Made by a program: the position numbers and the translations under genes
The notes under the pieces: model-generated
The model's database searches: none
Seen by the model: only the letters and a program-made list of their open reading frames with translations
What the model was told of the DNA's origin: nothing
Shown here: piece after piece, positions 44,465-54,569 of the stretch
Layout: every line of letters begins with the position of its first letter
How positions within the stretch are numbered: the stretch's first letter is position 1
From: Gelidibacter pelagius
GTDB lineage: Bacteria; Bacteroidota; Bacteroidia; Flavobacteriales; Flavobacteriaceae
Reading direction: 5' to 3'
NCBI RefSeq assembly: GCF_017581925.1
Contig: NZ_JAGEVG010000005.1
Location: 62,001-126,000, forward strand
Length of the DNA: 64,000 nt

Positions 44465-47095
44465 TTAATCTTTCTTTTCAATCAAAACGCCACTAAGGAC
44501 TGTTTTTCCTTCAATGGGCTTGAGATTTATGCTTAAGCCTTCGTTGTTTCTAATGTTAACCATACTTGTTAAGGTAACGCCGTATTTATCCGGAAATGTA
44601 TTTGCCAAATCAAAACGACTTTCAACCAAAATATCGTTTAAAAACACATCAAATTTACGTTGTTTTTTTGTGTCACTATTGGCTAATTCTTTTTCGGCGG
44701 TTAAATTAAAAACCATCTCAATGTTACTTTTTATTTGTGGTTCTACAAAAAATAAAGTGATTTGGTATTGTCCATCAGGAACATCGACTTTATATCCCGT
44801 ACAGCCTTCAAGCATCGTTTGAAAAACTCCTTCTTTTTCTGTGTTTTTGATATTATTGGGAATACCTTGATTCTTGTCTTTGGTAATGTTGTATGGTGTT
44901 CCGTCGAAATGCCCGTATAGATTTTCAGAATATTGTCTGTCTGGAACGAAGGTGACGTTGTTCTCCTGATCATAAAAGCTGAAATGTGATCCAAGGTTGA
45001 TTCCAAATCTTTTGAAATGCGCTGTTTTCAAGTTATCAGATTTGAATACTTGAAGTGTTTTGATTTCTTCTTGTGAATTAGCTACCACTTTCAATTCATT
45101 TTCACCATTTATAAAAGGAATATCCGCTGTAGCCAATCCGTCACTAAAAGTAACAGCATCAATCAATTCGCCATTCAAATAAACTTCTGCCTTCTTTTCA
45201 TTTGAAAAAATCGATACGGTCCGTTTGTCTTCATTAATTAAATTCAAAGGGTGTTCTGGATTTAAAGCAATGTGTAGAAGAGGCTCCTTAGTGTTCAAAA
45301 CAGCTTTGTACCAAAAATAAACATCCTTTGGCTCCCGATTGTATTGCACCAATCCTTTTTGATTGAGATGCGGAATGGTTTCGCCCCGAAATTCTGAACC
45401 GAAGTCGGCAAAATTCCAAGCAGTCATACCAACAACAAAGTCGCGCGCCATAACTTGATCATAATAGCTTTTATGGAGGATCAATTGGTATTCTTGGGTA
45501 TAATCGTACTTTTTTGGGGTGGTGCTCGATATATTCACATCTGCTCCAGGCCCATATTCTGACACCATGATGGAACGGTTTGGAAAACGTTTGTGTTGGT
45601 CATCCAAAAATATGCCCAAATCAGGAATGGTGTCGTTATACCATCCAAAGTAGAGATTCCATCCAATCAGCATGGACAAATCGGCAATTTTAGTGTCGTT
45701 ATAGACTTCATTGAAGTGCAATGCCATCACCGTCAATCGGTTGGGCGCCATTTTTCTTGTGAAATCCTCCAACTGTTTCGCAAGTTCATAACTGTAAACT
45801 TTAGCATCTTCCTTTTCTAGGTCAGTAGATTTTCTATCGAAAACCAAGCGTAGAAAAATCTCGTTCATATAACCAAACATTACCACTGAAGGAAAATTAT
45901 AGTACTGTTTGAGATGTTCTTCCTGCATGGTCATGCTGGTTTCAAAAAATTCAGGTGTGTTGGTCACTTTATTGACAACTGGGATTTCTGACCATACCAG
46001 AAGTCCAAGTTCATCGCATAATTTATAGAGTTCCTGAGCTTGTGGATAATGTGCAAAACGTATCACGTTGGCACCCATGTTTTTTATCAGATGAATGTCC
46101 TTTTCCTGAAGCTGCATCGGTACGGCACTTCCGTAGCCATTATAATCCTGATGACGGTTAACTCCAATTATTTTGTAAGATTCTCCGTTAAGGAACAAAC
46201 CTTTATTTGGATCAACACTTACCCAACGGAACGCAATATTCGATGACTTCTCATCTAAAATAGTTCCATGCTTATCTTTTAACAAAATCTGCAAATGATA
46301 AAGATTTGGATGTTCTGGCGACCATAACTTTGGATTATGGATATCAGAAAAAAGAATATTAAGGTTTTCCGAGCTGTTGGCGTTGATTTTTATTTTTTTG
46401 GTTTCCATACGGATGATTTTTCCATCGGCATCCGAAATACTTACTTCGAGTTGATTTGTAGCCGATTTCACATCAAAATTATCCAATAGAACAGATACCT
46501 CAACACTGGCTTTTTCTTTGGAAACATTAGGGTAATCCACATAAAAACCTTCAGATGCAAAATCATTTAAAGTGAGATGTTGCTTTGGCAATGCAATCCA
46601 TTCCACATCTCTATAAATACCGCCATAAATTGTAAAATCGATGTCCAAGGGTGGGATATTTAAGTTAAGGGAATTGTCAACCTTGACTTCGATAAGATTA
46701 TAAGAACCAAATTTTATGAACTCTGTAATATTAAAATTAAAGGCCGTATAACCACCTTTATGATTGCCAGCAAAACTGCCATTCACATAGACATTGGTTT
46801 CTTGATTGACCCCTTTAAATTTGAGGTAGTGTACTAAATCTTCTTTTTCTGAGGGAACATAGACATGTTTTTGATAAAAACCCGAACCTCTAAAATATCC
46901 ACTTTCGTCATCAAAAGCATCATCTTTATTCCAGGTGTGCGGAATATTGACCGTTTGCCAATTGGTTTTGGTGGTATCTAAGGTGAATTGCCACCCGGAA
47001 TTAATTATGGTTTTTTGGGCAGTCAATTGATAAGAAAAAGCCACACAAAACAGGATCAGCAAATTTCTTATATGATATGTTTTATGTGGCTTCAT
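44465..47095 (-). CDS. GH2 glycoside hydrolase with C-terminal malectin domain
   Basis: An 876-residue enzyme with a signal peptide (ending QLTAQK). Domains are the GH2 sugar-binding jelly roll (about 30-190), an Ig-like domain (190-290), and a TIM barrel (about 290-600) with acid/base E412 (FGYMNEI) and nucleophile E513 (MVSEYGPGAD). An inter-domain region and a malectin-like domain (about 700-870) follow. GH2 members include beta-galactosidase, beta-glucuronidase and beta-mannosidase. The malectin module may bind di-glucose or another sugar. It is in the second half of the PUL with esterase, sulfatase and GH43-like genes, so it fits cleavage of a decorated side chain. Confidence 0.9.
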   Translation of the reverse strand: MKPHKTYHIRNLLILFCVAFSYQLTAQKTIINSGWQFTLDTTKTNWQTVNIPHTWNKDDAFDDESGYFRGSGFYQKHVYVPSEKEDLVHYLKFKGVNQETNVYVNGSFAGNHKGGYTAFNFNITEFIKFGSYNLIEVKVDNSLNLNIPPLDIDFTIYGGIYRDVEWIALPKQHLTLNDFASEGFYVDYPNVSKEKASVEVSVLLDNFDVKSATNQLEVSISDADGKIIRMETKKIKINANSSENLNILFSDIHNPKLWSPEHPNLYHLQILLKDKHGTILDEKSSNIAFRWVSVDPNKGLFLNGESYKIIGVNRHQDYNGYGSAVPMQLQEKDIHLIKNMGANVIRFAHYPQAQELYKLCDELGLLVWSEIPVVNKVTNTPEFFETSMTMQEEHLKQYYNFPSVVMFGYMNEIFLRLVFDRKSTDLEKEDAKVYSYELAKQLEDFTRKMAPNRLTVMALHFNEVYNDTKIADLSMLIGWNLYFGWYNDTIPDLGIFLDDQHKRFPNRSIMVSEYGPGADVNISSTTPKKYDYTQEYQLILHKSYYDQVMARDFVVGMTAWNFADFGSEFRGETIPHLNQKGLVQYNREPKDVYFWYKAVLNTKEPLLHIALNPEHPLNLINEDKRTVSIFSNEKKAEVYLNGELIDAVTFSDGLATADIPFINGENELKVVANSQEEIKTLQVFKSDNLKTAHFKRFGINLGSHFSFYDQENNVTFVPDRQYSENLYGHFDGTPYNITKDKNQGIPNNIKNTEKEGVFQTMLEGCTGYKVDVPDGQYQITLFFVEPQIKSNIEMVFNLTAEKELANSDTKKQRKFDVFLNDILVESRFDLANTFPDKYGVTLTSMVNIRNNEGLSINLKPIEGKTVLSGVLIEKKD

Positions 47096-47121
47096 ATTAC
47101 TATGGTATAAATAATGTTACA

Positions 47122-48042
47122 TTATTTTAAGACTACTCTTTTGCTCATTTTATTACCACCTGCGTTAATTTCCAAGATATAAAGTCCAGCAGCAATTGTA
47201 TCGTCTTCTCCCGAAGTTCTATTCCAAGTATGGTTAAATACACCAGCAGAAACCTCATCATTGAAAATAGACGTAACCATTTTGCCGGCAACATCATACA
47301 TGGCTATGGAAACTTTTGCAGTGTTATTCATTTTAAAACGAATTGAAAACGACTCAGCCACAGGATTTGGAGAGATCGTGACATTGGCCTCCAATGAAAA
47401 ATCAGAAGTTGAAAGCTCTGTAGTTTCCGTCATTTTAATGACGCCAATATAACAAAAGCCTGCGCCATTAGTATTTTCAGGTCCTTTTTGGAGTGCTAAT
47501 ACAATGTTTCCAGAGGCGTCAGGTTGAATGTTTGCAATAGTGGTCGTATTTGCTGTATTGTTTCCTCCATCCAAATAAGCTATTCCAGTATTGGCACCTG
47601 TTGCGGTATATTGAGCTTGACGATTATCCGATACACTCATTCGCGAAGCAAAAATTTCAAATTGATAATACATGGAGGTATTCATACCTGAAAAGGTAAA
47701 AGCTCCTGTTTCGTTACTTCCATCCTGGACATAATAGGAGTCAATCGTTGCCGTAGCAGGAAAACCAATACTCGGATCGGGAGAGGTCGTTCCATTGTTG
47801 TTGGCGGCTACAAAAGAATCCGTAACACCAAAAGAATAGGTTGAAGCCACACCTTGATCATTGATAAAGTTGGTGATGTCTGTAGTCATAGCACTTGCCA
47901 AATGATTGTTCCAGTTGCCCTCTGTCCGGTTAAGTTCCGAATTGTTGTGGTTCAAATCAAAAAGGAAAACCTGTTGTGATTGTACCGTCGTTGATAATAT
48001 AGCAATACATAATATTGCTAATGTTTGCGTAATTTTTTTCAT
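47122..48042 (-). CDS. T9SS-tagged protein made of the orphan module shared with the SGNH hydrolase
   Basis: A 306-residue secreted protein. After the signal peptide (ending TVQSQQ) it has a ~195-residue beta-sandwich-like module (about 22-215) and a T9SS type A sorting domain (about 225-306; SPNPVAESFSIRF, AAGLYILEI). The module is clearly related to residues 21-210 of the SGNH hydrolase encoded 11 bases upstream, sharing GNWNN, NTNGTTSP-like, TDxF and SVSDNR-type blocks. No catalytic residues are recognised. It is likely a carbohydrate-binding or anchoring protein exported to the surface by the Por system. The role is inferred. Confidence 0.8.
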   Translation of the reverse strand: MKKITQTLAILCIAILSTTVQSQQVFLFDLNHNNSELNRTEGNWNNHLASAMTTDITNFINDQGVASTYSFGVTDSFVAANNNGTTSPDPSIGFPATATIDSYYVQDGSNETGAFTFSGMNTSMYYQFEIFASRMSVSDNRQAQYTATGANTGIAYLDGGNNTANTTTIANIQPDASGNIVLALQKGPENTNGAGFCYIGVIKMTETTELSTSDFSLEANVTISPNPVAESFSIRFKMNNTAKVSIAMYDVAGKMVTSIFNDEVSAGVFNHTWNRTSGEDDTIAAGLYILEINAGGNKMSKRVVLK

Positions 48043-48053
48043 TGTTTTTATTT

Positions 48054-49889
48054 TTAGTTGATTAATATTCTCTTTGTAATAATTTTATTGTCACTGTTAA
48101 TCCTCATAATATAAAATCCCGATTCAATCTGATCTCTCGAAAAAGACATCGTATTGTTCACAGGGGTCTTTGTTTTTCGATAAATTTCTTTGCCCAACAT
48201 ATCAATCAATGTGATAGTGACCTCTTGCGACAATGTCTGCGTGAACTTAATGGTAGCCGTTGTAGTCACTGGGTTTGGATACACTTTGAAATCTGCAGTA
48301 ACATAATCCTCCACACTCAAAGCATCTGCTCTTTCTTTTACAGCAAGGTGAATACCTTTAGCGATAACGCGGTCATAAAAAATCTGGTGTGCCGCATCAT
48401 TATAATGGATACCATCTCCCGAATCATACTGTGGAAGAATACCATTATTATTGGCAATAGGAAAACCTGTCCAAAAATCGATGGCAAAGTCACCGAACAT
48501 CATGTTGGTCTCGGTCACCATTTGGGTTTGAATATTCAGGTTTGTCGTATTACTCCCAAAATTTCGTGGTTGTGGGGTGGTGACCCATAATGGTACTTCT
48601 TCACTGGTGGTTACGGCACTGATAAGATTATAGTTGGTCAGTTGATCTGCAACAGGATAACCACTTGCAGCATCATTGGAAGGCATGTTAATGATAACGC
48701 CTCCTGGAACCAATTCAATGCCCTTTGTAATGTTTCTTTGCGTGTCTATTGATCTACTTACTCCCGATGGGATTGGTGTGCCCGTTGGTAAAATATTGTA
48801 GGTAGCATAACCGCCCACAGCTAAATTGACAATATCATAACGCGTATCCATTTCTGTAAGATAGTTGCGGTACTTGGTTGCCCAAGCGTTATTACCGTCT
48901 GATGGCCCCACACCTGCTGCGGTTGATGAACCGAGGATGACAATCCTGTAAACCAAGCCTTCATTTGGTATGGTTTCAAATGCAGCATCACTTGTATCGG
49001 TCAGGCCCTCTCCTGAAATCCTGATCAGGCAGGATGATGAAATCGTATTGGGAACCACCATGTCATAATACTGTAATGACGCTGGGGCGGTAGCTATGGT
49101 TGACCAATTAGCGCCATTATCTGAGGAAAATTCGATCAACATATCGGTAACAGCAATACTTGACCATTTCACTCTTACGGTTTTGTCTACTTCCCATAAA
49201 TGACCACCATTAGGATAGGTCAAGGTCAGCGCAGGATCTGGAGTGGTATCTCCAATTGGCGTGTCACTGATGATCAATTGGAGCGCACCTATATAGAAAA
49301 ATCCAAAAGAATTATTGTTGTTCGGTCCTGGTTTGGCTTCAAAGGTGATGTCACCACTTGCCGTAGATTGAATATTTAAAATATCCGCAGTGTTTGCCGT
49401 GTTATTAGAGGCATTTAAACCTTCAGCAGCAATTGTTGCACCGGTTACCGTATAGAGCGTTTCGCGATTATCGCTCACCCCAGTTCTGGAACTGAATACT
49501 GAAAACGAATAATATTTTGAAGGGTCCAATCCAGTCAATGTAAATCCTCCAGTGAGCGTGATATTTCCGTTAAACGCTGCACTTGTTGCACCAAAAAAAC
49601 TATCTCTCGTGGCCGAAGCGGGAAAAGGCAATGCGCTATTAGGTGACGTTGTACCATTGGTATTGATGGCATCAAAAGCGTCTGTCAGCTCAAGTGTCAC
49701 TCCGGTGGCGGCCCCGTTTGAATCAATCAGGTTGACTATCACACCTGTTTGATTTTGCATCGTTGTGACCACGTTATTCCAATTTCCGGATGTTGTGGTA
49801 TTTCCATGCCCGAAGTCTATAAATGCGTATTGCTGCGCAAAACTTATAGAAGTCATCAGCATAAGTAAAAAGAGTAATTGTTTTTTCAT
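48054..49889 (-). CDS. T9SS-secreted SGNH/GDSL hydrolase with N-terminal binding module
   Basis: A 611-residue protein. It has a signal peptide, the shared N-terminal module (21-210), a beta-sandwich linker domain (about 215-310), an SGNH hydrolase domain (about 312-520), and a T9SS sorting domain (about 533-611; YPNPVTTTATIKF, ESGFYIMRI). The catalytic blocks are GSS with S322, G360 (AVGGY), N405 (PSND) and D492/H495 (GDGIHYND). Such enzymes remove acetyl or other acyl groups. T9SS tagging puts it outside the cell or on the surface. It lies 31 bases after the second GH3. Confidence 0.88.
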   Translation of the reverse strand: MKKQLLFLLMLMTSISFAQQYAFIDFGHGNTTTSGNWNNVVTTMQNQTGVIVNLIDSNGAATGVTLELTDAFDAINTNGTTSPNSALPFPASATRDSFFGATSAAFNGNITLTGGFTLTGLDPSKYYSFSVFSSRTGVSDNRETLYTVTGATIAAEGLNASNNTANTADILNIQSTASGDITFEAKPGPNNNNSFGFFYIGALQLIISDTPIGDTTPDPALTLTYPNGGHLWEVDKTVRVKWSSIAVTDMLIEFSSDNGANWSTIATAPASLQYYDMVVPNTISSSCLIRISGEGLTDTSDAAFETIPNEGLVYRIVILGSSTAAGVGPSDGNNAWATKYRNYLTEMDTRYDIVNLAVGGYATYNILPTGTPIPSGVSRSIDTQRNITKGIELVPGGVIINMPSNDAASGYPVADQLTNYNLISAVTTSEEVPLWVTTPQPRNFGSNTTNLNIQTQMVTETNMMFGDFAIDFWTGFPIANNNGILPQYDSGDGIHYNDAAHQIFYDRVIAKGIHLAVKERADALSVEDYVTADFKVYPNPVTTTATIKFTQTLSQEVTITLIDMLGKEIYRKTKTPVNNTMSFSRDQIESGFYIMRINSDNKIITKRILIN

Positions 49890-49920
49890 AGTGATCTGCT
49901 ATTTATAATTAATTTAAGGG

Positions 49921-52155
49921 TTATTCGAGGGTAAATAAATGTTTAAATTTAAAATCAGAACTTGGCGCAATGGCAATTTCAAATTCTCCTGCTTCAGCAA
50001 CAAATTCCATTTTGTTGTTGTAAAACTTCAAATCCTCAGCCGATAGTTTAAACCTTACAATTTTAGTTTCTCCTTTTTTAAGAAAGATTTTTTGGAAACC
50101 TTTGAGTTCCTTCACAGGCCTTGTAATGCTTCCTACCTTATCGTGTATATAAAGCTGAACCACTTCATGGCCGTCATAATTCCCGGTATTGGTAATGCTT
50201 ACCGTTGCTGTAAGTGTGTCATTAAATCCGATATGTGCTGACGACAGCGTGAGGTCAGAATATTTAAATGAAGTATAGCTCAAGCCGTGTCCAAAAACGA
50301 ATAATGGGGTATTTGGCGAATCGATATAATTGGACTTATAATCTTGTTTCGGATTGGATTCCGGGATGGGACGTCCTGTGTTTTTCATATTGTAATAAAT
50401 TGGAATCTGGCCAACATTACGTGGAAAGGTCACCGTCAACTTCGCCGATGGGTTATAAACCCCAAACAAGACGTCTGCAACGCCACTTCCTCCCATGGTT
50501 CCAGGATACCAAGCTTCCAAAACAGCATCCACTTGTTCAATTTCTTCCGAAAGGTCCAAAGGTCTTCCGTTCATTAAAAGCATTACAATTTTCTTATTGG
50601 GAACCGCTTCCCGAATTTTCTTGATCAGTTTTGGTTGGATCCCAGGTATTCTAATGTCAGTACGCGATGCTGCCTCACCGCTCATGTGGTAACTTTCGCC
50701 CATAACGAGAAGCACCACATCTGCTTTTTTGGCTGCATCAATAGCTTCCTGAAAACCACTTTCGTCATCTTTTTCCAGATCGCAACCCTTCGCATATAAA
50801 ATACCATGCTCCTTTAAATATTCCTGAAGACCTTCGTAAATACTCACCGACTTTCCTTTTCTATCTCCAGCACCACCCCAATTCCCGTTAATGTGATACT
50901 CATCCTTTGCCAAGGGACCGATCAAAGCAACGGTAGCCGACTTTTCCAATGGTAAAGCATTCCCATCATTTTTCAATAATACCGAAGATGCCGCCGCAGC
51001 GTCACGAGCCGTTTTTAAAAATTCGGGTTTATAGATGATTTCTTGTTGGCGTTTTTCGTCAGAATAGCGATAAGGATCGTCAAACAATCCCAATTTGAAT
51101 TTTGCCGATAAAATTTTCCGACAGGGCTCATTGACCAAGTCCTCACTAATCGCTCCATCTTCAATCAATTTCTTTAAATTCTTACGATACACATGTCCCA
51201 TCATATCCATGTCAATTCCGGCGAGCATTGCCAAACGTGCGGCATCAATACTGTCTTTTGCGAAACCATGTGGAATCAATTCATTAATAGCCGTATAATC
51301 GGACACGACAAAGCCTTTAAAATCCCATTCATTACGAAGAATGTCGCGAAAAATAAATTTATTTCCGGTTGCGGGAACGCCGTTCAGCTCATTAAAAGCG
51401 GTCATAAAGGTTTCCACTCCAGCATCAACGGCTGCTTTAAACGGTGGTAAATACACGTTACGCAATTCATCTTCTCCCATACTGACCGTATGATAATCAC
51501 GACCCGCTTGTGCAGCGCCGTAACCCACAAAATGCTTGGCACAGGCAAGAATGGTATTGTTTTTTGACAAATCATAGCCCTGAAATCCTTTTACATAAGA
51601 CTTTGCCAAGACATTGGTCAGATAAACGTCTTCTCCTGCACCCTCTGAAATCCTGCCCCAACGCGGATCTCTGGCAATATCCAACATGGGTGCAAAAGTC
51701 CAGTGCAATCCTTCTGCCGAAGCTTCTTCAGCAGCGATGCGTGAGGTGAGTTCAACAAGCTCAGGATCCCAACTACCGGACAGTGCGAGATTAATTGGGA
51801 AAATGGTGCGATGGCCGTGAATCACATCATAACCAAACAACAGCGGAATCCCCAAGCGGGTGTTTTCTACAGCAATTTTCTGTAGATCACGTGTGGCTTT
51901 AGCGGTATACACATTCAACATAGCACCTACGTTACCTTCTCTAATGTATTTCTCGAAATCAGTATTGACGAACGGTCCTGTTTTGGCCCAACCCCCGCCA
52001 TACATAACGGTCTGACCGATTTTTTCTTCCAAAGTCATCAAGTTCATCAACGAATCGATTTTAGCCTCGTATATGGAAGGCGCATTTTGCGCACCCAAAG
52101 ACCATAGACATCCAAAAAACATAAGACTTGCGATTAAAAAATGACGTGTTCTCAT
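49921..52155 (-). CDS. bglX: GH3 beta-glucosidase, BglX-like (second of the pair)
   Basis: A 744-residue GH3 with a signal sequence (MRTRHFLIASLMFFGCLWSLGAQN). Nucleophile D286 is in GFVVSDYTAIN, and the substrate-site CAKHFVGYG and the loop with HMSGEAASRTDI around the acid/base are present. A fibronectin-III-like domain ends it (YTSFKYSDL onward). It closely resembles the GH3 encoded upstream and is a paralogue of it. GH3 enzymes active on beta-1,2-linked glucooligosaccharides are known, which fits the neighbouring GH144-like pair. A 101-base spacer with a perfect CG-centred palindrome and an inverted repeat separates it from the other GH3. Confidence 0.93.
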   Translation of the reverse strand: MRTRHFLIASLMFFGCLWSLGAQNAPSIYEAKIDSLMNLMTLEEKIGQTVMYGGGWAKTGPFVNTDFEKYIREGNVGAMLNVYTAKATRDLQKIAVENTRLGIPLLFGYDVIHGHRTIFPINLALSGSWDPELVELTSRIAAEEASAEGLHWTFAPMLDIARDPRWGRISEGAGEDVYLTNVLAKSYVKGFQGYDLSKNNTILACAKHFVGYGAAQAGRDYHTVSMGEDELRNVYLPPFKAAVDAGVETFMTAFNELNGVPATGNKFIFRDILRNEWDFKGFVVSDYTAINELIPHGFAKDSIDAARLAMLAGIDMDMMGHVYRKNLKKLIEDGAISEDLVNEPCRKILSAKFKLGLFDDPYRYSDEKRQQEIIYKPEFLKTARDAAAASSVLLKNDGNALPLEKSATVALIGPLAKDEYHINGNWGGAGDRKGKSVSIYEGLQEYLKEHGILYAKGCDLEKDDESGFQEAIDAAKKADVVLLVMGESYHMSGEAASRTDIRIPGIQPKLIKKIREAVPNKKIVMLLMNGRPLDLSEEIEQVDAVLEAWYPGTMGGSGVADVLFGVYNPSAKLTVTFPRNVGQIPIYYNMKNTGRPIPESNPKQDYKSNYIDSPNTPLFVFGHGLSYTSFKYSDLTLSSAHIGFNDTLTATVSITNTGNYDGHEVVQLYIHDKVGSITRPVKELKGFQKIFLKKGETKIVRFKLSAEDLKFYNNKMEFVAEAGEFEIAIAPSSDFKFKHLFTLE

Positions 52156-52176
52156 AGGTTCTGGTATTTATTCAAT

Positions 52177-52188
52177 GTTAACGTTAAC
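52177..52188. promoter_or_regulatory. Perfect 12-bp CG-centred palindrome (LacI-operator-like)
   Basis: The sequence gttaacgttaac is a perfect palindrome with a central CG, as in LacI-family operators. It lies 22-33 bases upstream of the second GH3 start, inside a 101-base spacer that breaks the operon. Which regulator would use it is unknown; the LacI-type gene at 24.2 kb is a candidate. Confidence 0.35.
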
Positions 52189-52195
52189 TTGATTA

Positions 52196-52245
52196 GACCT
52201 CAAAGGTTTTCCTCCTTCGGCGGACAGGTTAAAACCTGTGAGGTC
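52196..52245. repeat. Inverted repeat (REP-like) between the two GH3 genes
   Basis: Fifteen-base arms (gacctcaaaggtttt and aaaacctgtgaggtc) pair at 14 of 15 positions around a 20-base loop that itself contains small hairpins (tccttcggcgga; acaggttaaaacctgt). This resembles dispersed REP-type palindromes of Bacteroidota. It could act as a terminator or mRNA-stability element between the two GH3 genes. Confidence 0.65.
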
Positions 52246-52256
52246 TCTGGTTCACC

Positions 52257-54569
52257 TTAATTTTTCAACTCAAATTCGGCTTTCATGGTCGTATCAGAAT
52301 TGGTACCAACAAAGACATGAAACTGTCCTGGTTCTGCTACAAAATCCAAATTGGAATTGTAGAATTTCAAATCTTCAACGGTCAATTTAAATGTAACTGT
52401 TTTCGTTTCTCCTTTTTTGATCTCTACTTTCTCAAAGCCTTTTAATTCCTTGACCGGACGCGTCACTGAGCCCACCAAATCTCTGATGTACAGTTGAACG
52501 ACTTCCTTCCCATCATAATTCCCTGAATTCTTAACCTCTACAGAAACATCAATAGTTCCATCCATAGCAATTTGGTTGGCACTCAATTTTAGATTGGAAT
52601 AATCAAATGTGGTATAGCTCAATCCGTAACCAAATGGAAATAACGGCTCATTTTGGACATCTAAATAATTGGAACGGAATTTTTCAAAAACACCGTCTTT
52701 ATTGTTTAATGGACGGCCTGTATTTTTGTGATTGTAGTAAATAGGAATTTGTCCCACATTACGTGGAAAAGTCGCCGTTAATTTGCCAGACGGATTCACA
52801 TCGCCAAACAGGACATCAGAAATTGCCAAACCAGCTTCACTTCCAGGAAACCACACATTCAAAATGGCCGGAACCGTTTCAACCTCTTCTTCAATAGTCA
52901 ATGGACGACCGGTAAACATGACCAAAACGACTGGCTTACCTGTTTTTAATAGCGCTTGCAACAAATCCTTTTGAATTTGTGGAATGTCCAGATTGGTACG
53001 GCTACTGCTTTCGCCACTCATTTCAGCCGACTCGCCCATGGCGGCAATGATCACATCAGATCTTGAGGCAATTTCCAAAGCTTCATCCAACATTTCCTGA
53101 TCCGTCCGCCCATCACGAGGAATGTCTTTTCCAAACATGGTGACGCGTTTTTCGTACTCTAGGTCTTCAGCAAGATTACTTCCTTTGGCATATAAAATTT
53201 TGGCTTTATTACCAACAACCGTTTTTAGACCTTCCAACAACGGAATGGATTTTTCTTGTTTTGTGGCCACACTCCAGGTTCCTGCCATATTCACTGCTGT
53301 ATTGGCTAATGGACCTATAAGTGCTATAGTACCTGTTTTTTTTATGGGTAAGGTTTGACGGTCGTTTTTCATCAATACCATCGATTCTGCCGATACTTTT
53401 CTGGCGAATGCACGGTGTTCATCCGTAAAGATTTCTGTCTTTGCTCTATTGACGTCGCAATATTTATACGGATCATCAAAAAGACCCAATTGATATTTTG
53501 CAGTAAGCATACGTTTCACAGCGGTATCAATGGTTTCCATTGAAACTTTACCTTCCTCATACGATTTTTGCAAAGTAGTCAACAAACCTTCACCAACCAT
53601 ATCCATGTCAATTCCAGCATTGATCGCCATAGCTGAAACGGTCTGCAAGTCGCCCATGCCATGGTCCACCATTTCATTGATGCCCGTATAATCGGTAACG
53701 ACAAAGCCGTCAAATCCCCAATCGGTGCGTAGCAAATCGGTCATCAACCATTTATTACCGGTCGCAGGAATGCCGTCAATTTCATTAAAAGACGCCATCA
53801 CAGAACCTACGCCAGCATCAACCGCTGCTTTATATGGAGGTAAGAAATCATTGTACATTTTAATCCGGCTCATATCGACAGTGTTATAATCCCGCCCCGC
53901 CTCAGAAGCCCCATATAGTGCGAAATGTTTAACACAGGCCATAATGGTCTTATTTTCAGTCAGATCCGTGCCTTGATAACCTTTTACCATGGCAATTGCG
54001 ATTTGACTCCCCAAATAAACATCTTCTCCCGAACCCTCAGAAACGCGTCCCCAACGGGCATCACGAGATAGATCTACCATCGGTGAAAAGGTCCAGTTGA
54101 TCCCATCGGCACTTGCTTCAATGGCTGCAATACGTGCGGTCTCTTGAATCATTGGCATGTCCCAAGAACTGGATAGCCCAAGCGGAATTGGAAATGTGGT
54201 TTCATACCCATGAATCACATCCATGCCAAATAATAACGGAATTTTCAATCGGCTTTTTTCCATGGCCACTTTTTGGACCTCTTTGATTTTTTGGACCGTT
54301 TTGATGTTGAATAACCCACCTACTTTGCCTTCTTCAATCTTTATTCCGATGTCGGAACTTGTGGCTTGACCCGTTGTGATATCGCCAGCGGATGGCAAAT
54401 TGAGCTGCCCCAGTTTTTCTTCCAAAGTCATCAATTTCAGAATTGAATCGACTTTCTGTTCGATCGATTTTTGAGGTTTTACTTGCGTTTGTGCCTGATA
54501 CGTATTACAGGATAACAAACAGAAGATAACGGTGCTAAAAAAGACGGCGTTGAATGATTGTAATTTCAT
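52257..54569 (-). CDS. bglX: GH3 beta-glucosidase lipoprotein, BglX-like (first of the pair)
   Basis: A 770-residue lipoprotein (lipobox C21, FCLLSC). Nucleophile D293 is in GFVVTDYTGIN, with CVKHFALYG and the EMSGESSSRTNL acid/base loop also present. It is a close paralogue of the 744-residue GH3 downstream, sharing TDY/SDY rather than the TDW of the laminarin-type GH3. Its start codon overlaps the esterase-like stop by one base (TAATG). It probably works in the periplasm on oligosaccharides released by the GH144-like enzymes. Linkage specificity cannot be read directly. Confidence 0.93.
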   Translation of the reverse strand: MKLQSFNAVFFSTVIFCLLSCNTYQAQTQVKPQKSIEQKVDSILKLMTLEEKLGQLNLPSAGDITTGQATSSDIGIKIEEGKVGGLFNIKTVQKIKEVQKVAMEKSRLKIPLLFGMDVIHGYETTFPIPLGLSSSWDMPMIQETARIAAIEASADGINWTFSPMVDLSRDARWGRVSEGSGEDVYLGSQIAIAMVKGYQGTDLTENKTIMACVKHFALYGASEAGRDYNTVDMSRIKMYNDFLPPYKAAVDAGVGSVMASFNEIDGIPATGNKWLMTDLLRTDWGFDGFVVTDYTGINEMVDHGMGDLQTVSAMAINAGIDMDMVGEGLLTTLQKSYEEGKVSMETIDTAVKRMLTAKYQLGLFDDPYKYCDVNRAKTEIFTDEHRAFARKVSAESMVLMKNDRQTLPIKKTGTIALIGPLANTAVNMAGTWSVATKQEKSIPLLEGLKTVVGNKAKILYAKGSNLAEDLEYEKRVTMFGKDIPRDGRTDQEMLDEALEIASRSDVIIAAMGESAEMSGESSSRTNLDIPQIQKDLLQALLKTGKPVVLVMFTGRPLTIEEEVETVPAILNVWFPGSEAGLAISDVLFGDVNPSGKLTATFPRNVGQIPIYYNHKNTGRPLNNKDGVFEKFRSNYLDVQNEPLFPFGYGLSYTTFDYSNLKLSANQIAMDGTIDVSVEVKNSGNYDGKEVVQLYIRDLVGSVTRPVKELKGFEKVEIKKGETKTVTFKLTVEDLKFYNSNLDFVAEPGQFHVFVGTNSDTTMKAEFELKN

